Shown here one piece after another: positions 42,242-53,572 of a stretch of DNA of 64,000 nucleotides (positions are counted from its first letter, which is position 1; each line of letters begins with the position of its first letter). The notes beneath the pieces were generated by a model that did not search any database, was not told the DNA's origin, and saw nothing but the letters and a program-made list of their open reading frames with translations. Made by a program: the position numbers and the translations under genes. The stretch covers positions 434,001 to 498,000 of the forward strand of contig JAFEMH010001235.1 of the NCBI GenBank assembly GCA_022495995.1, given 5' to 3'. Source of the DNA: Adenophora triphylla var. japonica (taxonomy: Eukaryota; Streptophyta; Magnoliopsida; Asterales; Campanulaceae).

Positions 42242-44461
42242 TTAAAGTTCGAAATGTCTCCATTTAAAACCAGCCACAGCTTGAGCGGCGGCGCGACAAA
42301 GATCCCAAGCATCCCATTTTCCATTTCCAGAGCTTGATTCTCCCCCTTTTTGACTAGAAAGTTTAGCATTCCATCGAAGGAGATTATCTCTAAGGGCCTT
42401 GAGATTATTGGCATGGGCAATGGAGGCTTGAGCTTGAGATTCAGCTTCTATAATTGCAGCATCCAAATCCTTCATTTGAGCAACAAAGTTATCTTCTGAT
42501 GTGGTCTCAGATGTGTCCACATCTGGCATACCAAGCTCAGGAACAGTACCCAAAGGGAGATCCACATGTCTTTGCTTAGGGTCGAGCAGGGTTTTGGATT
42601 CCTTAAACAGAGCAAAATTTTCAACCTTTTCTTCTCCTTTCTCAGGATTAACTCCATTGGCAATAAGGATTTGAGAGATCAAGGAAGGATAGGGTAAAGA
42701 CCATTTTTTAGATGGTGACTCTCCATAGTCACAGATCTTCCTAAAGATGAAATCACCAAAATTAATATGCCTCTTAATGCCCAATCTATATAGAAGGAGA
42801 GCTTGCACCCTAGTAACTGAGGTTTTGTTATTTGAGGGGCAAAGATTGGCAACAAGAATATAATGGAGAAAACAGTAGAGAGAAGATAAAGATCCACTTC
42901 CCAAATCCTTTGGCTTCACAGGCCAAGAGGTTACCTTTCCATGGGTAATAGCAGTCACAAGCTCATCATCATCAACAGTAACTAACTCATCCAAGTTATC
43001 ATTCAAACCAAGCAGATCATTTATGACAAATGGGGAAAAAGGGACAAATACTCCCCTAACATAGACAGAAGGAGGAGAGGAGTAACTTTTATCTAATCCC
43101 TTAGGCAAATTGGCATAAAATTCATACACCATCTTAGGATAGAAAGGGAGAGGATGATCCACAGATAAAAACAGTCCTCTTTCCTCAAAAAATTTGTCCA
43201 TACCAAGCTTAACAAAGGTTTCCCTATCCCTTTTCATTTCCACAATAAAAGCCTTAGAGGAAATTAGGCCAAACCTATCAGATGCCTTTTTGGTCAAGAA
43301 TTTCTTGGAGAAGGGCTTAGGGGTAGAGGTAATGGAGAGAGTTGAAGACATACCCTTTTCAGATTTCTTCCTTGTAGATGTGCGTCTGGATGTGTGTACA
43401 TCCTCAAACACATCCTTTGCAGGGAATGGAACTTTGATGGATTCAACCTCAGTGTCATCATCAGGAGAGGGATCTATCTCTTGGTCCTCTTTCTCTTGGT
43501 CAAGCTCTTCTCTCCCTAGCTTAAAATTCTCATCAGAAGCAGTATCATCACTGTCAGTGCTAGAATCAGATTCATCATCAATGGGCTCTAAATCAGTAGC
43601 AGCCACCTTTTTCTTTCCCCTCAAATCCATTAAAATATTTGCTAAGGGTTCTTCATCACTAAAAGAAATAAAATCCTCAACAGGACTTGAAACCACAGGG
43701 GCAGAAGGATCAACAATAGGGACGAAAACATTATCCACAGGAGGTGAAACATCAATAGAAGGAGTAGTAATAGGGATAATGGGATCAGATGATATTATAG
43801 GAGAGGGTGGTGGAGCAATAGGATCAACAAGGGAAACAGACTCAGCATGGGGTACAGTCTCAACAGGATTAATGGGTTCAACATGGGGATCATTATCAGA
43901 AGGGGTAATAATAGGGACAGGATCAACAACTACGGGAGGAGGAATTGAAGATTGAGCCCTAGTCCTAACAAGAGGAGCAATTACCTCTTCTTCTTCATCA
44001 TCTTCTTCAAGTGCAATAGCTGTAGAGGGCTTCCCGCCAGGTTTCTTCAAGTTCTTGGCCTTGTCAGATTCTGACAACTTACGAACCCTATGCGAACGAC
44101 AAAGATTGCGTTGGGGCACAGGCGTTGCAGCAAGCTTCAGGGGTTTTGCTTGAGAAAGCTTCCTCTTCTTGGTTGAAGAAGGTTCTACAGAGGGAGGAAC
44201 AGGGGCGACAACTGATGGTGGAATCACCGAAGAAGTTGGAGCCTTAGGGTTTGTAGAGACGGTTGGAACAGACATGGGTTCCAATGTAGGGGATTTCGAA
44301 GATGGAGCTTCCATGATAGGATCAGGCGAAGGTGGGGAAGAGAAATCAGCAAGGAATTTTGAAATAACAGGGTTTAAGACAATGGAAGACTCGCCTTTAG
44401 CTACAGAGATTGGGGCAATGTCGAGAATATCCTCTTCTCGAATATTGGAATGATCAGCCAT
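42242..44461 (-). CDS. CoA extra ORF after pol, 739 aa, uninterrupted
   Basis: Read in the same direction as pol. The start is ATG at 44459-44461 (MADHSNIREEDILDIAPIS). Residues 40-330 are rich in P, S, V, D and E and look disordered, with basic patches such as KKRKLSQAKPLKLA. At about 400-640 there is a folded region with VYEFYANLPKGLDKSYSSP, VYVRGVFVPFSPFVINDLLG and SLYCFLHYILVANL, which I read as the putative plant transposon protein domain (Pfam Transposase_32-like). A helix-rich end includes AAIIEAESQAQASIAHANNL, a likely coiled coil. Such env-like or accessory ORFs sit here in SIRE/Maximus elements; the function is unknown. It is open over 2.2 kb although gag-pol is broken. Confidence 0.7.
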   Translation of the reverse strand: MADHSNIREEDILDIAPISVAKGESSIVLNPVISKFLADFSSPPSPDPIMEAPSSKSPTLEPMSVPTVSTNPKAPTSSVIPPSVVAPVPPSVEPSSTKKRKLSQAKPLKLAATPVPQRNLCRSHRVRKLSESDKAKNLKKPGGKPSTAIALEEDDEEEEVIAPLVRTRAQSSIPPPVVVDPVPIITPSDNDPHVEPINPVETVPHAESVSLVDPIAPPPSPIISSDPIIPITTPSIDVSPPVDNVFVPIVDPSAPVVSSPVEDFISFSDEEPLANILMDLRGKKKVAATDLEPIDDESDSSTDSDDTASDENFKLGREELDQEKEDQEIDPSPDDDTEVESIKVPFPAKDVFEDVHTSRRTSTRKKSEKGMSSTLSITSTPKPFSKKFLTKKASDRFGLISSKAFIVEMKRDRETFVKLGMDKFFEERGLFLSVDHPLPFYPKMVYEFYANLPKGLDKSYSSPPSVYVRGVFVPFSPFVINDLLGLNDNLDELVTVDDDELVTAITHGKVTSWPVKPKDLGSGSLSSLYCFLHYILVANLCPSNNKTSVTRVQALLLYRLGIKRHINFGDFIFRKICDYGESPSKKWSLPYPSLISQILIANGVNPEKGEEKVENFALFKESKTLLDPKQRHVDLPLGTVPELGMPDVDTSETTSEDNFVAQMKDLDAAIIEAESQAQASIAHANNLKALRDNLLRWNAKLSSQKGGESSSGNGKWDAWDLCRAAAQAVAGFKWRHFEL

Positions 44462-45585
44462 TAATCTTGCAAAAGTTGGTTAGGTTGAACAGTAAGGTGG
44501 AATTAATTGCAAGGTTGTGAAGGAGAGATACATCGAGGGAAGAACAAAGGGTTTTTGCAAAGGGTTTATGGGGGATGGGACGGATGTGAGGTATCTTAAA
44601 TACTCACAGCTCTCCCTTTCCAACTGAAATTTGGAAATCCTTTTCCAAAAAGGTCTCACACAACCTATATTCCTTAGGAGTCCTCCAACGGCTAGAACCC
44701 TTTGAGGTTACCACACACAACCACCTTCTAAGAAATAAGGGATTAAAATAAAACAAGATTTTGATAGATTTTTATGGAAACAAAAATATCTCAGCCATAT
44801 CTTTATTTTAAAAACAGAATCCCAATTGAATTTTCCAACCTTTTCAAACAAGGATTGATACACACCTTTTTCTTTCATGAAAGATATTGGAGATCAAAAA
44901 CCTATAAAATCAAAGAATGACTTAGGAAAAAAAATTAATTAACTAGCATATTTACAAAGCTCCTATATGTCCTAAAAAATGCAATATGCCTAGCATGATG
45001 CAAACACACAGGTGATGGAAATATTCTCAGCTTATGAATGTGGCATAGGATGTGAGTCACATATGGGGACACATTTAGATCACAAAAATTCAATGAGCAA
45101 TAATCCAATCTGCACAGCCTCTAGGATGCATCCACCAATTTTTTGTTGTGGATTTTTGCATTGTAAGTAGCTTTCACTTTACTTGATCCCAAAGATAGCC
45201 CTTTTTCCCAATGATCTTATCAAGTTTGACTTCAAGTTTTCTTATGAAAATCACTTGATCACAATGGTCTGGCTTCATACTAAGGGTGAAGCAGCTGTTT
45301 CTCACATATATATATATTTTTTTTTTCTTTTTCTTTTAGCACCCACTGTGAGATACCTAGGAAGGTTATATCAAGTCATCAAAAGATGACATGAACAGGA
45401 AGTGCTCACAATTAAGTGATCAAAAATAATGTCAAAGATGAAGACTCACAAGTGACCACACTGAGAAATCTCGTGCTAATGCATGATATTTTTTTTTGAA
45501 TTTTTATTTTTTATAATTTTTTTTTGTTAATCTAATATACAGATGTGTTAGAGGATGTGAGACACATTTGGTCTCACAGCCTTAG
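44462..45585 (-). other. CoA spacer between pol and the extra ORF
   Basis: About 1.1 kb, AT-rich, without a gene. It could hold a promoter or splice acceptor for the extra ORF; I see a T-rich run at 45300-45340 but nothing decisive. Confidence 0.4.
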
Positions 45586-48500
45586 ATGTCACACAAGCCA
45601 AGAGACTTCCTCAAGGAGGAAAATCTCTCCAAATCTAATGCCTTTGTAAATATATCAGCCAATTGATTTTCAGTCCCAACAAATTCCAGACACACAGTTT
45701 TTTGTTATACAAGATCTCTGATGAAATGATGTCTAATATCAATGTGCTTTGTTCTAGAATGTTGGACAGGATTTTTAGATATGTCCAAGGCACTTTTGTT
45801 ATCACAAAAAGCAGTCAAAAATTTGCTATTCAATCCATAATCTTTCAACATTTGATTCATCCAAAGTAATTGTGTGCAGCAACTCCCAAGGGCAACATAT
45901 TCAGCCTCAGCAGTGGATAAGGACACACAATTTTGCTTTCTACTATACCAAGACACAAGGTTATTTCCTAGGTAGAAACATCCACCTGTGGTACTCTTTC
46001 TATCATCACTATTTTCAGCCCAATCAGAATCAGTGTACCCAACCAAATTGGTGTTTGTTTCTTTGGAGTAATGCAGACCTAGGTTCACAGTCCCACTCAC
46101 ATATCTAATGATTCTTTTCAAGGCTTTAAGATGGGACACCTTAGGGTTGGCTTGGTATCTTGCACAGAGACACACACTGTACATAATGTCAGGTCTACTT
46201 GCAGTGAGGTAAAGCAGACTTCCTATCATACTTCTATAAAGGGTTTAATCAACACTCTCACCATCTGAATCATGACTTAGCTTTTGGGAAGATCCCATTG
46301 GGGTTCTTTGATGTGAAGAGTGTTCAAGCTCAAACTTTTTCACAAGAATCTTGGCATACTTAGACTGTGAAATGAACATGTCATCTTTGAATTGCTTAAT
46401 CTGTAAACCTAAGAAAAAGTTCAACTCACCTACCATAATCATCTCAAATGTGGAAGTCATGCTATCCACAAATTCAGCTAGCATAGGATCAGAATTTGAT
46501 CCAAACACAATGTCATCTACATAGATTTGTGCCATAAGAATGTCCTTCTTATTTCTCCTCACAAACAGTGTTTTGTCAACCTCACCTCTCTTGAATCCTA
46601 GTTGAAGCAAATGGTCAGTCAACCTACCATACCAAGCTCTAGGGGCTTGCTTTAGCCCATACAGAGCTTTCTTCAGCTTATACACATGGTTAGGATACTT
46701 GGAGTCCACAAAGCCTTTAGGTTGTTCAACATAGGCTTCCTTATTTAATATCACATTCAAAAAAGCACTCTTAACATCCATTTGATGAAGAGTAATCTTG
46801 AGATAACAAGCAATGGCTAATAAAAGCCTAATGGACTCAATTCTTGCAACAGGAGCAAATGTCTCCTCAAAATCTATTCCCTTTATTTGAGTATAACCTT
46901 GAGCAACTAACCTAGCTTTATTTCTAGTTATCACACCTTGCTCATCAGTTTTGTTCTTGAAAATCCATTTGGTTCCTATGACATTACCATGTGAGGGCCT
47001 AGGAACAAGAGTCCACACCTCATTCTTTTCAAATTGAATCAATTCATCTTGCATAGCCATAATCCAGTCAGCATCTTTCAATGATTCAGCAACATTCTTA
47101 GGTTCAATTTTTGAAACAAAACAACAGAAACTTACCTGGGAGTATGCTGAGGAGTAACTCCATAAACCAGCCATCTTTCTATAATCAACTTTTTCCTTTT
47201 GTCTAGTTCTCACTTGTGCATGCACATCTCCCACAACTTGTGAAGTGGGGTGGTTTTTCTGGATTTTTGAAGGAATATCCTTTGATCTATCCACACACCC
47301 ATCCACATTTCCTTCTGGAGCATCATCCTCGATCGTAATCGAGGAACCGTCCTCGGCCATGGAGTTTGAGTGGATGTGGGAGCAGATGTGGGTTCAGATG
47401 TGGAGGCATGTGTCCACATCCTTGGTTACATCCTTATCGTGTTCAACATATTTATCAGATCGAAGCTTCTTTTGATTTTTCAAAGACTGCTTCTCCATCC
47501 TTCCAAATTCAAAGAAGCAACCTGAAACATCATCCTCAAGCAGCCTTGAGGTTAAGATCAAGTGAGTCATCAAATTTAACATTAGCAGATTCCATAATGG
47601 TCTTAGTTTTGAGATTGAAAACTCGTAAGCTCTACTATTAGTGGAATAGCCAATGAAAATTGCTTTGTCACTCTTTGAATCAAACTTGGACAGGTATTCT
47701 CTATCATTGAGAATATAACAAACACATCCAAACACATGAAAATATTTCACAGTTGATTTCTTTCCAAGGAGGATTTGGTATGGAGTGACAGTGCTACCAA
47801 TCCTTAGGAACACCCTATTGCCAATGTGGCAAGCAGTGTTTAAAGCTTCTGCCCCAAATTTCTTGGACAAGTTTTTAGAACTTAGCATGACCCTAGCCAT
47901 TTCTTGCAAAGTTCTATTCTTTCTTTCAGCAATTCCATTTTGATGTGGGGTGATTGGTGCAGAAATCTCATGAGTGATTCCCTTAGAATTGCAAAAATTG
48001 GTGAACATTTGATTCTCATATTCAGTGCCATGGTCAGACCTAATCCTCACAGTTTTAAGACCATAAAGATTTCTAACCCTTTTGTACCAATTCTTGAATT
48101 CTCCAATTGTTTCGACTTTTCTCTTAAGAACATTACCCAAGTGTACCTAGAATAATCATCAACGTACACAAAGGCATACTTTTTCCTACCAAAGCTTTCT
48201 ACTTCAATAGGTCCCATTAAATTAGTGTGAATCATCTCCAAACATCTAGTTGTGGAGCATTGTTGACCTTTTTATGTGATGCTTTTGTTTGTTTTCCTTT
48301 TGACATGAACCACGTACATCGTGGTTCTTGAAGTTCAGTTTAGGGAGGTCTTTAATAGCTTCAAACCTTTGAAGTTCTTCCGTAGTTCTACAGCCTAGCA
48401 TGCCCTAATTTTTGGTGCCACGTATTGACATCATTAGCTTTTGAGCTTAGGCAAGAGAGATTGTCACCAAATTGGTAACAATTGTCACAGCATCTAGGGC

Positions 48501-48830
48501 CGAAACACACAGTATTATCCTTATCAAACACTTCACACAAGTGCTTATCAAACTTCACATAAAGATCATCATCACACAGCTTGATCGATGCTTATTAGGT
48601 TGGCTTTCAAGCCTTCCACATGATACACATTGTGCAATTTTGGGAGACCCTTAACATCTAAGGTTCCTTTCCCAACAATCTTTCCTTGAGCACCTCCACC
48701 AAAATTTACTTTCCCTCCATTTATCACTTCATAGTCAAGAAGGACAGCTTGGTTTCCAAATATGTGCCTAGAGCACCCACTATCAAAATACCAAGAGCCG
48801 AGACAAGATTTCGAGGGAAGAGTAAACAAT
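45586..48830 (-). pseudogene. CoA pol: protease, integrase, reverse transcriptase, RNase H
   Basis: Reading minus. The protease (48829-48572) shows WYFDSGCSRHIFGN. The integrase (48241-47394, two frames) shows HTNLMGPIEVESFG, IRSDHGTEYENQMF and NGIAERKNRTLQEMA. The RT (47360-46245) shows [48 protein letters not shown] and the catalytic YVDD in [13 protein letters not shown]. RNase H (46229-45705) shows SRPDIMYSVCLCARYQ and STAEAEYVALGS. In-frame stops at 46245 and 45705, plus frame changes in integrase and before RT, leave it inactive. The domain order is copia, and the position before the extra ORF fits SIRE/Maximus. Confidence 0.87.
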
Positions 48831-50768
48831 ATTGCAGGTGGTAATTGGTTTGGCCACCCACCGCTTAACGCTTTTTGGGTTGCAAAGGTCTCAGATTATC
48901 GATGTGTGTTAGGATGTGCATACATCTTCTCACACATCTCGAGGCCGATTGAAGTGACCAGATTTTTTATCGCCTTGAGTTTGTAATGTAAGGGCCTAAT
49001 GTGACCAGGAGCTAGGCAAGAATGGCAAATGTAATGCCTCTTCCTAGGTCTTTTCTCACTCAAAATGACTTTTTCTTTAAAAGCTTGTTTTTCACACTTT
49101 TTGAGGTAGAAGTCTCACATCCCTCCTTTACAAAATTATTTTCAAAACCCAAACCAGTTTTGTCACGTTGACCCACAGAATAAGCTTCTTCCATTTTCAT
49201 CTTACTTTTATTTAACTTAGTAAAAGTATTTTCAGCTTTTTCACATTCATTCTTGAATTTTTCAAGGTTAACTTCTCTTTTGGTCACAAGGACTTCAAGT
49301 CTTGCAATGGTATCTTTTTAGCATCATTTTCCTTTGAAAGAACAAATTTTTTCATCTTCACAGCAAACTCAATTTATCGAAAGAGATTTATTTACCTTAA
49401 CAAGTACCTCAATCTTGTCCAATCTTTTCATCCAATCAGTATGCGGCTCCTTGTATGTTGCAAAAAGTTCTTCATAGGGATGTCCCTTTCTTCATCTTCA
49501 TCATCTCGAATCTCCTTTACAGAGAAACAGTTCAAGAATGTCAGATAGACACCGTACGTGTTCACAACCGAGACCACATCCAAGGAATTTTCAGATCATC
49601 TTCTTCTATATCTCGCAGAAAAGGCATTAAACACAAAATGGCAAGCTTAAGACAGACATATTAGCCACTTCTTCCTCATCATCCTCACCGTCACTAAGGA
49701 TAGCGCTTAAGCTCATTCCCTTCTTTTTAAGTGTGTTAGCACACTCATTGGCATAATGACCATAGCCACGACATGCCCTACATTGGACAGATTCGATGAT
49801 TTATTTTCAAAGCTTGGTTTCTTGAATCCAAGGTCGTTGCTAGGTTTTGATTTTTCAGAGCACTCGAGAGTAGGTTTGTTAGGAAATTTACTTATCCTTC
49901 TATTTTTCGCATTGAACCGAACTTCTTTGAGATAAGAGCTACATCCTCTTCTTCTAAATTAGACTTGTCAATTTCAGAGGATAATTCCACAAGCTCTTTT
50001 GGAAGTGCAAAGAAGACTTTTGAGAGCAAGACTGTGTGTTTTGTTCTTTTTCTGAGCCTCAAGATTAAGCTCAAACACAGTCAAGATTCCTATGATTGTG
50101 TCAAGACCAACAGTGTTTGTATCTTTTGTTTCCTCAATCACAGCCACTTTTATGTTAAACCTCTCAGGTAAGGTCCTTAAAATCTTACTTACAAGTCTTG
50201 CATTGGAGATAGATTCTCCTAGACTTGTGCATTCATTTGAAATCTCATGAATCTTAGCAGCATATGACACAATGTCCTCAGTTTCTTCCATTCAAAGTAA
50301 CTCAAACCTATCCATTAAAATTCTAAGCCTGGTAGCCTTCACACTTGGTGCTCCATCACATTGAGTTTGCAAAATATCCCAAGCAGTTTTGGCTATACTC
50401 TCATTAGTTATAAACTTGTACATATTCCCAGAAACATGACTGGAAATAGCACCCATAGATTTTGAATTATAATTTGCAGCTTGTATCCCATCAAGAGTCC
50501 ATTGATCTTCATTTTTTCTTTCGAAAATAGACTCACCAACACCAGAGGGTGGATTTTTCCCCACAGTAGGAGGTTGCCATGCAACAAGAATACACATCCA
50601 AGCCCTTTCATCAATACTTTTGATGTAATTTTGCATCTTAGACTTCCAAAGAGAATAATTGGTGTCATCCAAGACATGAGGTCTGTTTTGGTGATTTCGG
50701 CATTCCATAATGACTACACTTTCTGGATCAACACTCAGTAATATATCGAGAGTTGGCTCTGATACCAA
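48831..50768 (-). pseudogene. CoA gag
   Basis: Reading minus from about 50708: NRPHVLDDTNYSLWKSKMQN opens the copia gag fold, and IAKTAWDILQTQ and VKATRLRILMDRFE continue it. An in-frame stop at 50292-50294 and a frame change near 49980-50070 break it. A CCHC zinc knuckle CRACRGYGHYANEC lies at 49782-49741. The stretch 48831-49740 is a degraded, charged linker with several short frames, such as 49287-49060. The copy is inactive. Confidence 0.75.
50751..50768 (-). other. CoA primer binding site (tRNA-Met initiator type)
   Basis: On the minus strand TTGGTATCAGAGCCAA follows the LTR after one base. This is the normal copia primer site, complementary to the 3' end of initiator tRNA-Met, and it serves as contrast to CoB. 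Confidence 0.92.
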
Positions 50769-50769
50769 T

Positions 50770-51548
50770 TGAAAGTTTCGTGTAGCTAGGAAACTTAATC
50801 ACACAACAGACAAAGGATGTGAGTACAGATGTGTCTCACAACTGTCCACACATCCACAGATAATGCAGCGAAATAAAGTAATTAAAAACAAATTAAATGC
50901 AATAACTCAAGAATTATTTACGCTTACTGATCAATGTGATCAGCAAACTAGGCTTACGCCCAAAAACTTTTCACTATAAAAACTTTTGTTCCTTACAAAA
51001 ACAAATAAGTGAAAAACTAAAATATGAAAATACTAAACGAGTTCTAATCACCTTCTACGACAAGAACAACTCCCCTTTCCCAAGTAGGATCTATTCTAGT
51101 CAGAAGTAAAACAAGAGAACTCTATGAAAACCTAGATGTGAGTTACGGATGTAAGGCACAACTTTCACTCACAACCTAAAATCAACAATGTCGAATACAA
51201 TGAAGAGTATGTAATTTTCTCTCTAAAATTCCGTAACTTCTCTTGTGCTAAATGCCTTGTATTTATACTGCACCATGGAGAAGATCTTCATGCAATCGAC
51301 CTCTTCCTTTGTGAGATCTTTTTTCCTATATGAAAACATAAAACACACTCACAAGGAAATCAAATATTAGTGGGTTAGTCCTAATATAAAACTATGTACA
51401 TAAATAAAAGATATTTACTATATTTACAATTCCTAATCAAAGTAGGATACTTATAAATCTCCATGAAAGTCCCAAAATCTACTTACCATAATAGAGATCT
51501 TTTTAAATAAGGAAACATAAATATGTTCCCATAAAACTCACGGTTTCA
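50770..51548 (-). repeat. CoA LTR 4 (5' LTR of the full element)
   Basis: 779 bp, TGAAAG to GGTTTCA in plus orientation, next to the primer site. TGCTA follows at 51549 and matches the bases before LTR 1. Confidence 0.94.
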
Positions 51549-51794
51549 TGCTATTTTGCAAAATCAAAGGGGGAGGGGGGGAAATCCTGTTGTTATCCCT
51601 GTTTAACAGAAACTCCTTTTCACCATCCAATTGTCGCAAAAGTGTACATCATAGTAGCTTCATCTATCTTCATCACGGGTTTCCCTTTCTTTTTTTTTTT
51701 TTTGTTGATCAGGTAGATCCATTTGTATGGGTATGCATTGACGGTAATTAATAGCAAATCAACCCTTCGAGCAAAAAAATAATTTCTTGTTATA
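51549..51794. other. Resident sequence right of the CoA insertion
   Basis: It continues the locus after the target duplication, presumably the same DNAJ13-like intron. It includes G-rich (51568-51580) and T-rich (51690-51704) runs. No exon matching the missing DNAJ13 parts is recognised. Confidence 0.4.
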
Positions 51795-52041
51795 TACTCC
51801 CTCTGTCCCAAAATAAATGTCACACTTTGACTTTATTGGTCAACTAAGTAAACTTTGACCAACATTTAATCATAAATTTTTATATGTGCGTCAATAACCA
51901 TTTTTAGAATCTTACAAAGATAATCAAATTTTTATAAATTTTTTGTCAAAGTTCAACTTAGTTGACCAATAAAGTCAAAGTTCAACTTAGTTGATCAATA
52001 AAGTCAAAGTTCGACATTTATTCTGGGAAAGAGAGAGCATA
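51795..52041. mobile_element. Stowaway-like MITE
   Basis: TACTCCCTCTGTCCCAAAAT and ATTCTGGGAAAGAGAGAGCA are inverted ends. Inside, a GTCAAAGTTCAACTTAGTTG segment is duplicated in tandem (51948-52010). Confidence 0.7.
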
Positions 52042-52933
52042 CATATATATACACATGTTCATATATGAACAAAGAAGTTAGCTAATGTGATGTTCTAATT
52101 AATATGGTTGCACAGGGCTGAATGAGTAGCTAAACTGTGGATACTCCGGCGTCTTCTCCGTTTGTCTCCTGTACACACCACACGTAAACTAGGCTGGGGA
52201 CATCTTCGGCGTTATCCCTCCGGAGTGAGGATAAATACAAGGTCTAGATAACAAGAAATACTAAGGAAACTTGAACAGAAATCTGCAGAAATGTACTTAG
52301 AGAGCTTACCAAATCCCATTTTCATGTTGTTTATATACTCCTTTAAGTCATGTGCAAGTCACATGCTCTTGGACACGTGTCGGTCATCCATTAGGTGTGC
52401 ATACATGGGCACCCAAAAGCAAGTGCAGACGCCAACTTTTTACCCGACAGATAGCTCATCATCACAATAGATTTCGTGGACCCCAAACATAACGTCTTTA
52501 ACAGCTTCTGGACTGTAGCTTCCGATCCGAATGTCGCCTACAGGCGGCAGCCATGATAAGGCGACAACCCTTGTTTTGTCGCTGATATGAACATACTTAT
52601 GCGGGATGCCTGCCTTGAGATTATTCCATTTTTGTACAGTGATGGGCTCTAAAGGGTTTCTCTCGTCGGGTCTTGTTTCCCGCCAATAAACTTAAAGAAG
52701 TCACCAATCGCCCTTATCTATCTTGGCCCGTATCGGGCCTCATATCAAATGAAATAAAATCTTTGACTTGTGGGGTTAGTACGGAAAAGTTGTCATTCCT
52801 TCCTTGAAACTTGTATGAAATTTCGTCCAAGTTCTTGCAATTAAATGCTACCTCCGTAGGAATGTTAATGTTGTTGTAATTAAAACTTCTCATTCTACTA
52901 TTGAAACTTCGTAACAGATAAATATATACAATT
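52042..52933. other. Mixed sequence left of GY2, perhaps an old LTR
   Basis: 52100-52740 is GC-richer and, on the minus strand, has a TATA-like GTATATAAACAAC (about 52340) and CGGGCC repeats near 52730, in the style of an LTR. I could not find matching ends or a target duplication. The last 150 bp (from 52787) recur at 63935-64000. Confidence 0.35.
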
Positions 52934-52938
52934 TTACT

Positions 52939-53530
52939 TGTTGGGCCCTACATTTTCAGTCAACATGTTTTACAACTTGCCTATAACGACTTGGTGCTAA
53001 CAACTTGAGTTGTCTTATTTACAACTTGGTTTTTCTGCAGGTTGAGACGCATTAACAATATTCCTATTTTATAGGGCACGTGCCGAAGGGAATAAAGACC
53101 AGTTCAACCACGTTTCTTCAGCAACGAATCACTATCTCCTCCTCAACAAACAAAAGCGAGTATATCTCCAAGGATCAGCCCTAATCCCGAGTTTTGAGGA
53201 CCATCTTTTTCTTTGTTAATTAGTTTTATTTGAGGTATAAAAGGGAAACACACACTGTATTTTCACACACGTTCACTCTAGCCTAAGCTCCCTTCTTTAT
53301 ACGCTCTTAGCATTGTAATCACCAAGAACACTTAGTAAACTTTCGGTCAAGGTAGGAGCCAAATCCTCCCGGGGTTTTATGCCGGCGAACAAGTTGTTCA
53401 AGGGCTTTCCCTAGTTAACAAACCACTTGTGTCCATTTCTACTTAACTCGATAATCATTGTACCTAGATTCATATCACTTTAGTCATTTTTCTTCTCATC
53501 AAATTCGCTTGTTGAAATTTGACCAAAACA
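52939..53530 (+). repeat. GY2 5' LTR
   Basis: 592 bp. A TATA-like GGTATAAAAGGG lies at about 53235, and ACAACTTG-type phrases recur in the upstream part. Confidence 0.95.
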
Positions 53531-53531
53531 A

Positions 53532-53549
53532 TTTGGCGCCGTCCGTGGG
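53532..53549 (+). other. GY2 primer binding site
   Basis: TTTGGCGCCGTCCGTGGG begins one base after the LTR. TGGCGCCGTC.GTGGG is the form seen in many Tat-group gypsy elements. Confidence 0.75.
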
Positions 53550-53572
53550 AAACTTTGATTATTCAAGTAGAA

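Larger units (their letters stand above)
30012..51548 (-). mobile_element. Composite SIRE/Maximus-like copia insertion (CoA) with four LTRs
   Basis: TGCTA lies at 30007-30011, just before the first LTR, and again at 51549-51553, just after the last, so the outer ends behave as one insertion. Reading from the right: LTR (50770-51548), tRNA-Met type primer site, gag, pol, a long extra ORF, a purine tract and an LTR (41143-41923). To the left come two further units of about 2.41 kb. Each consists of an LTR, about 1.23 kb of the 3' internal end and about 395 bp of foreign sequence. A full second copia element, CoB, sits in the leftmost LTR. The extra ORF after pol in the same direction is the SIRE/Maximus arrangement. 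Confidence 0.8.

Noticed and set aside
43194..43955. 253-codon plus-strand frame, serine and glycine rich
   Set aside because: It is the shadow of the low-complexity N-terminal half of the 739-codon minus-strand ORF.
51620..51690. Minus-strand piece DEATMMYTFATIGW as a possible missing DNAJ13 exon
   Set aside because: Only a few residues resemble the family, splice borders do not fit, and the similar segment is already present in the exon at 28807-28891.
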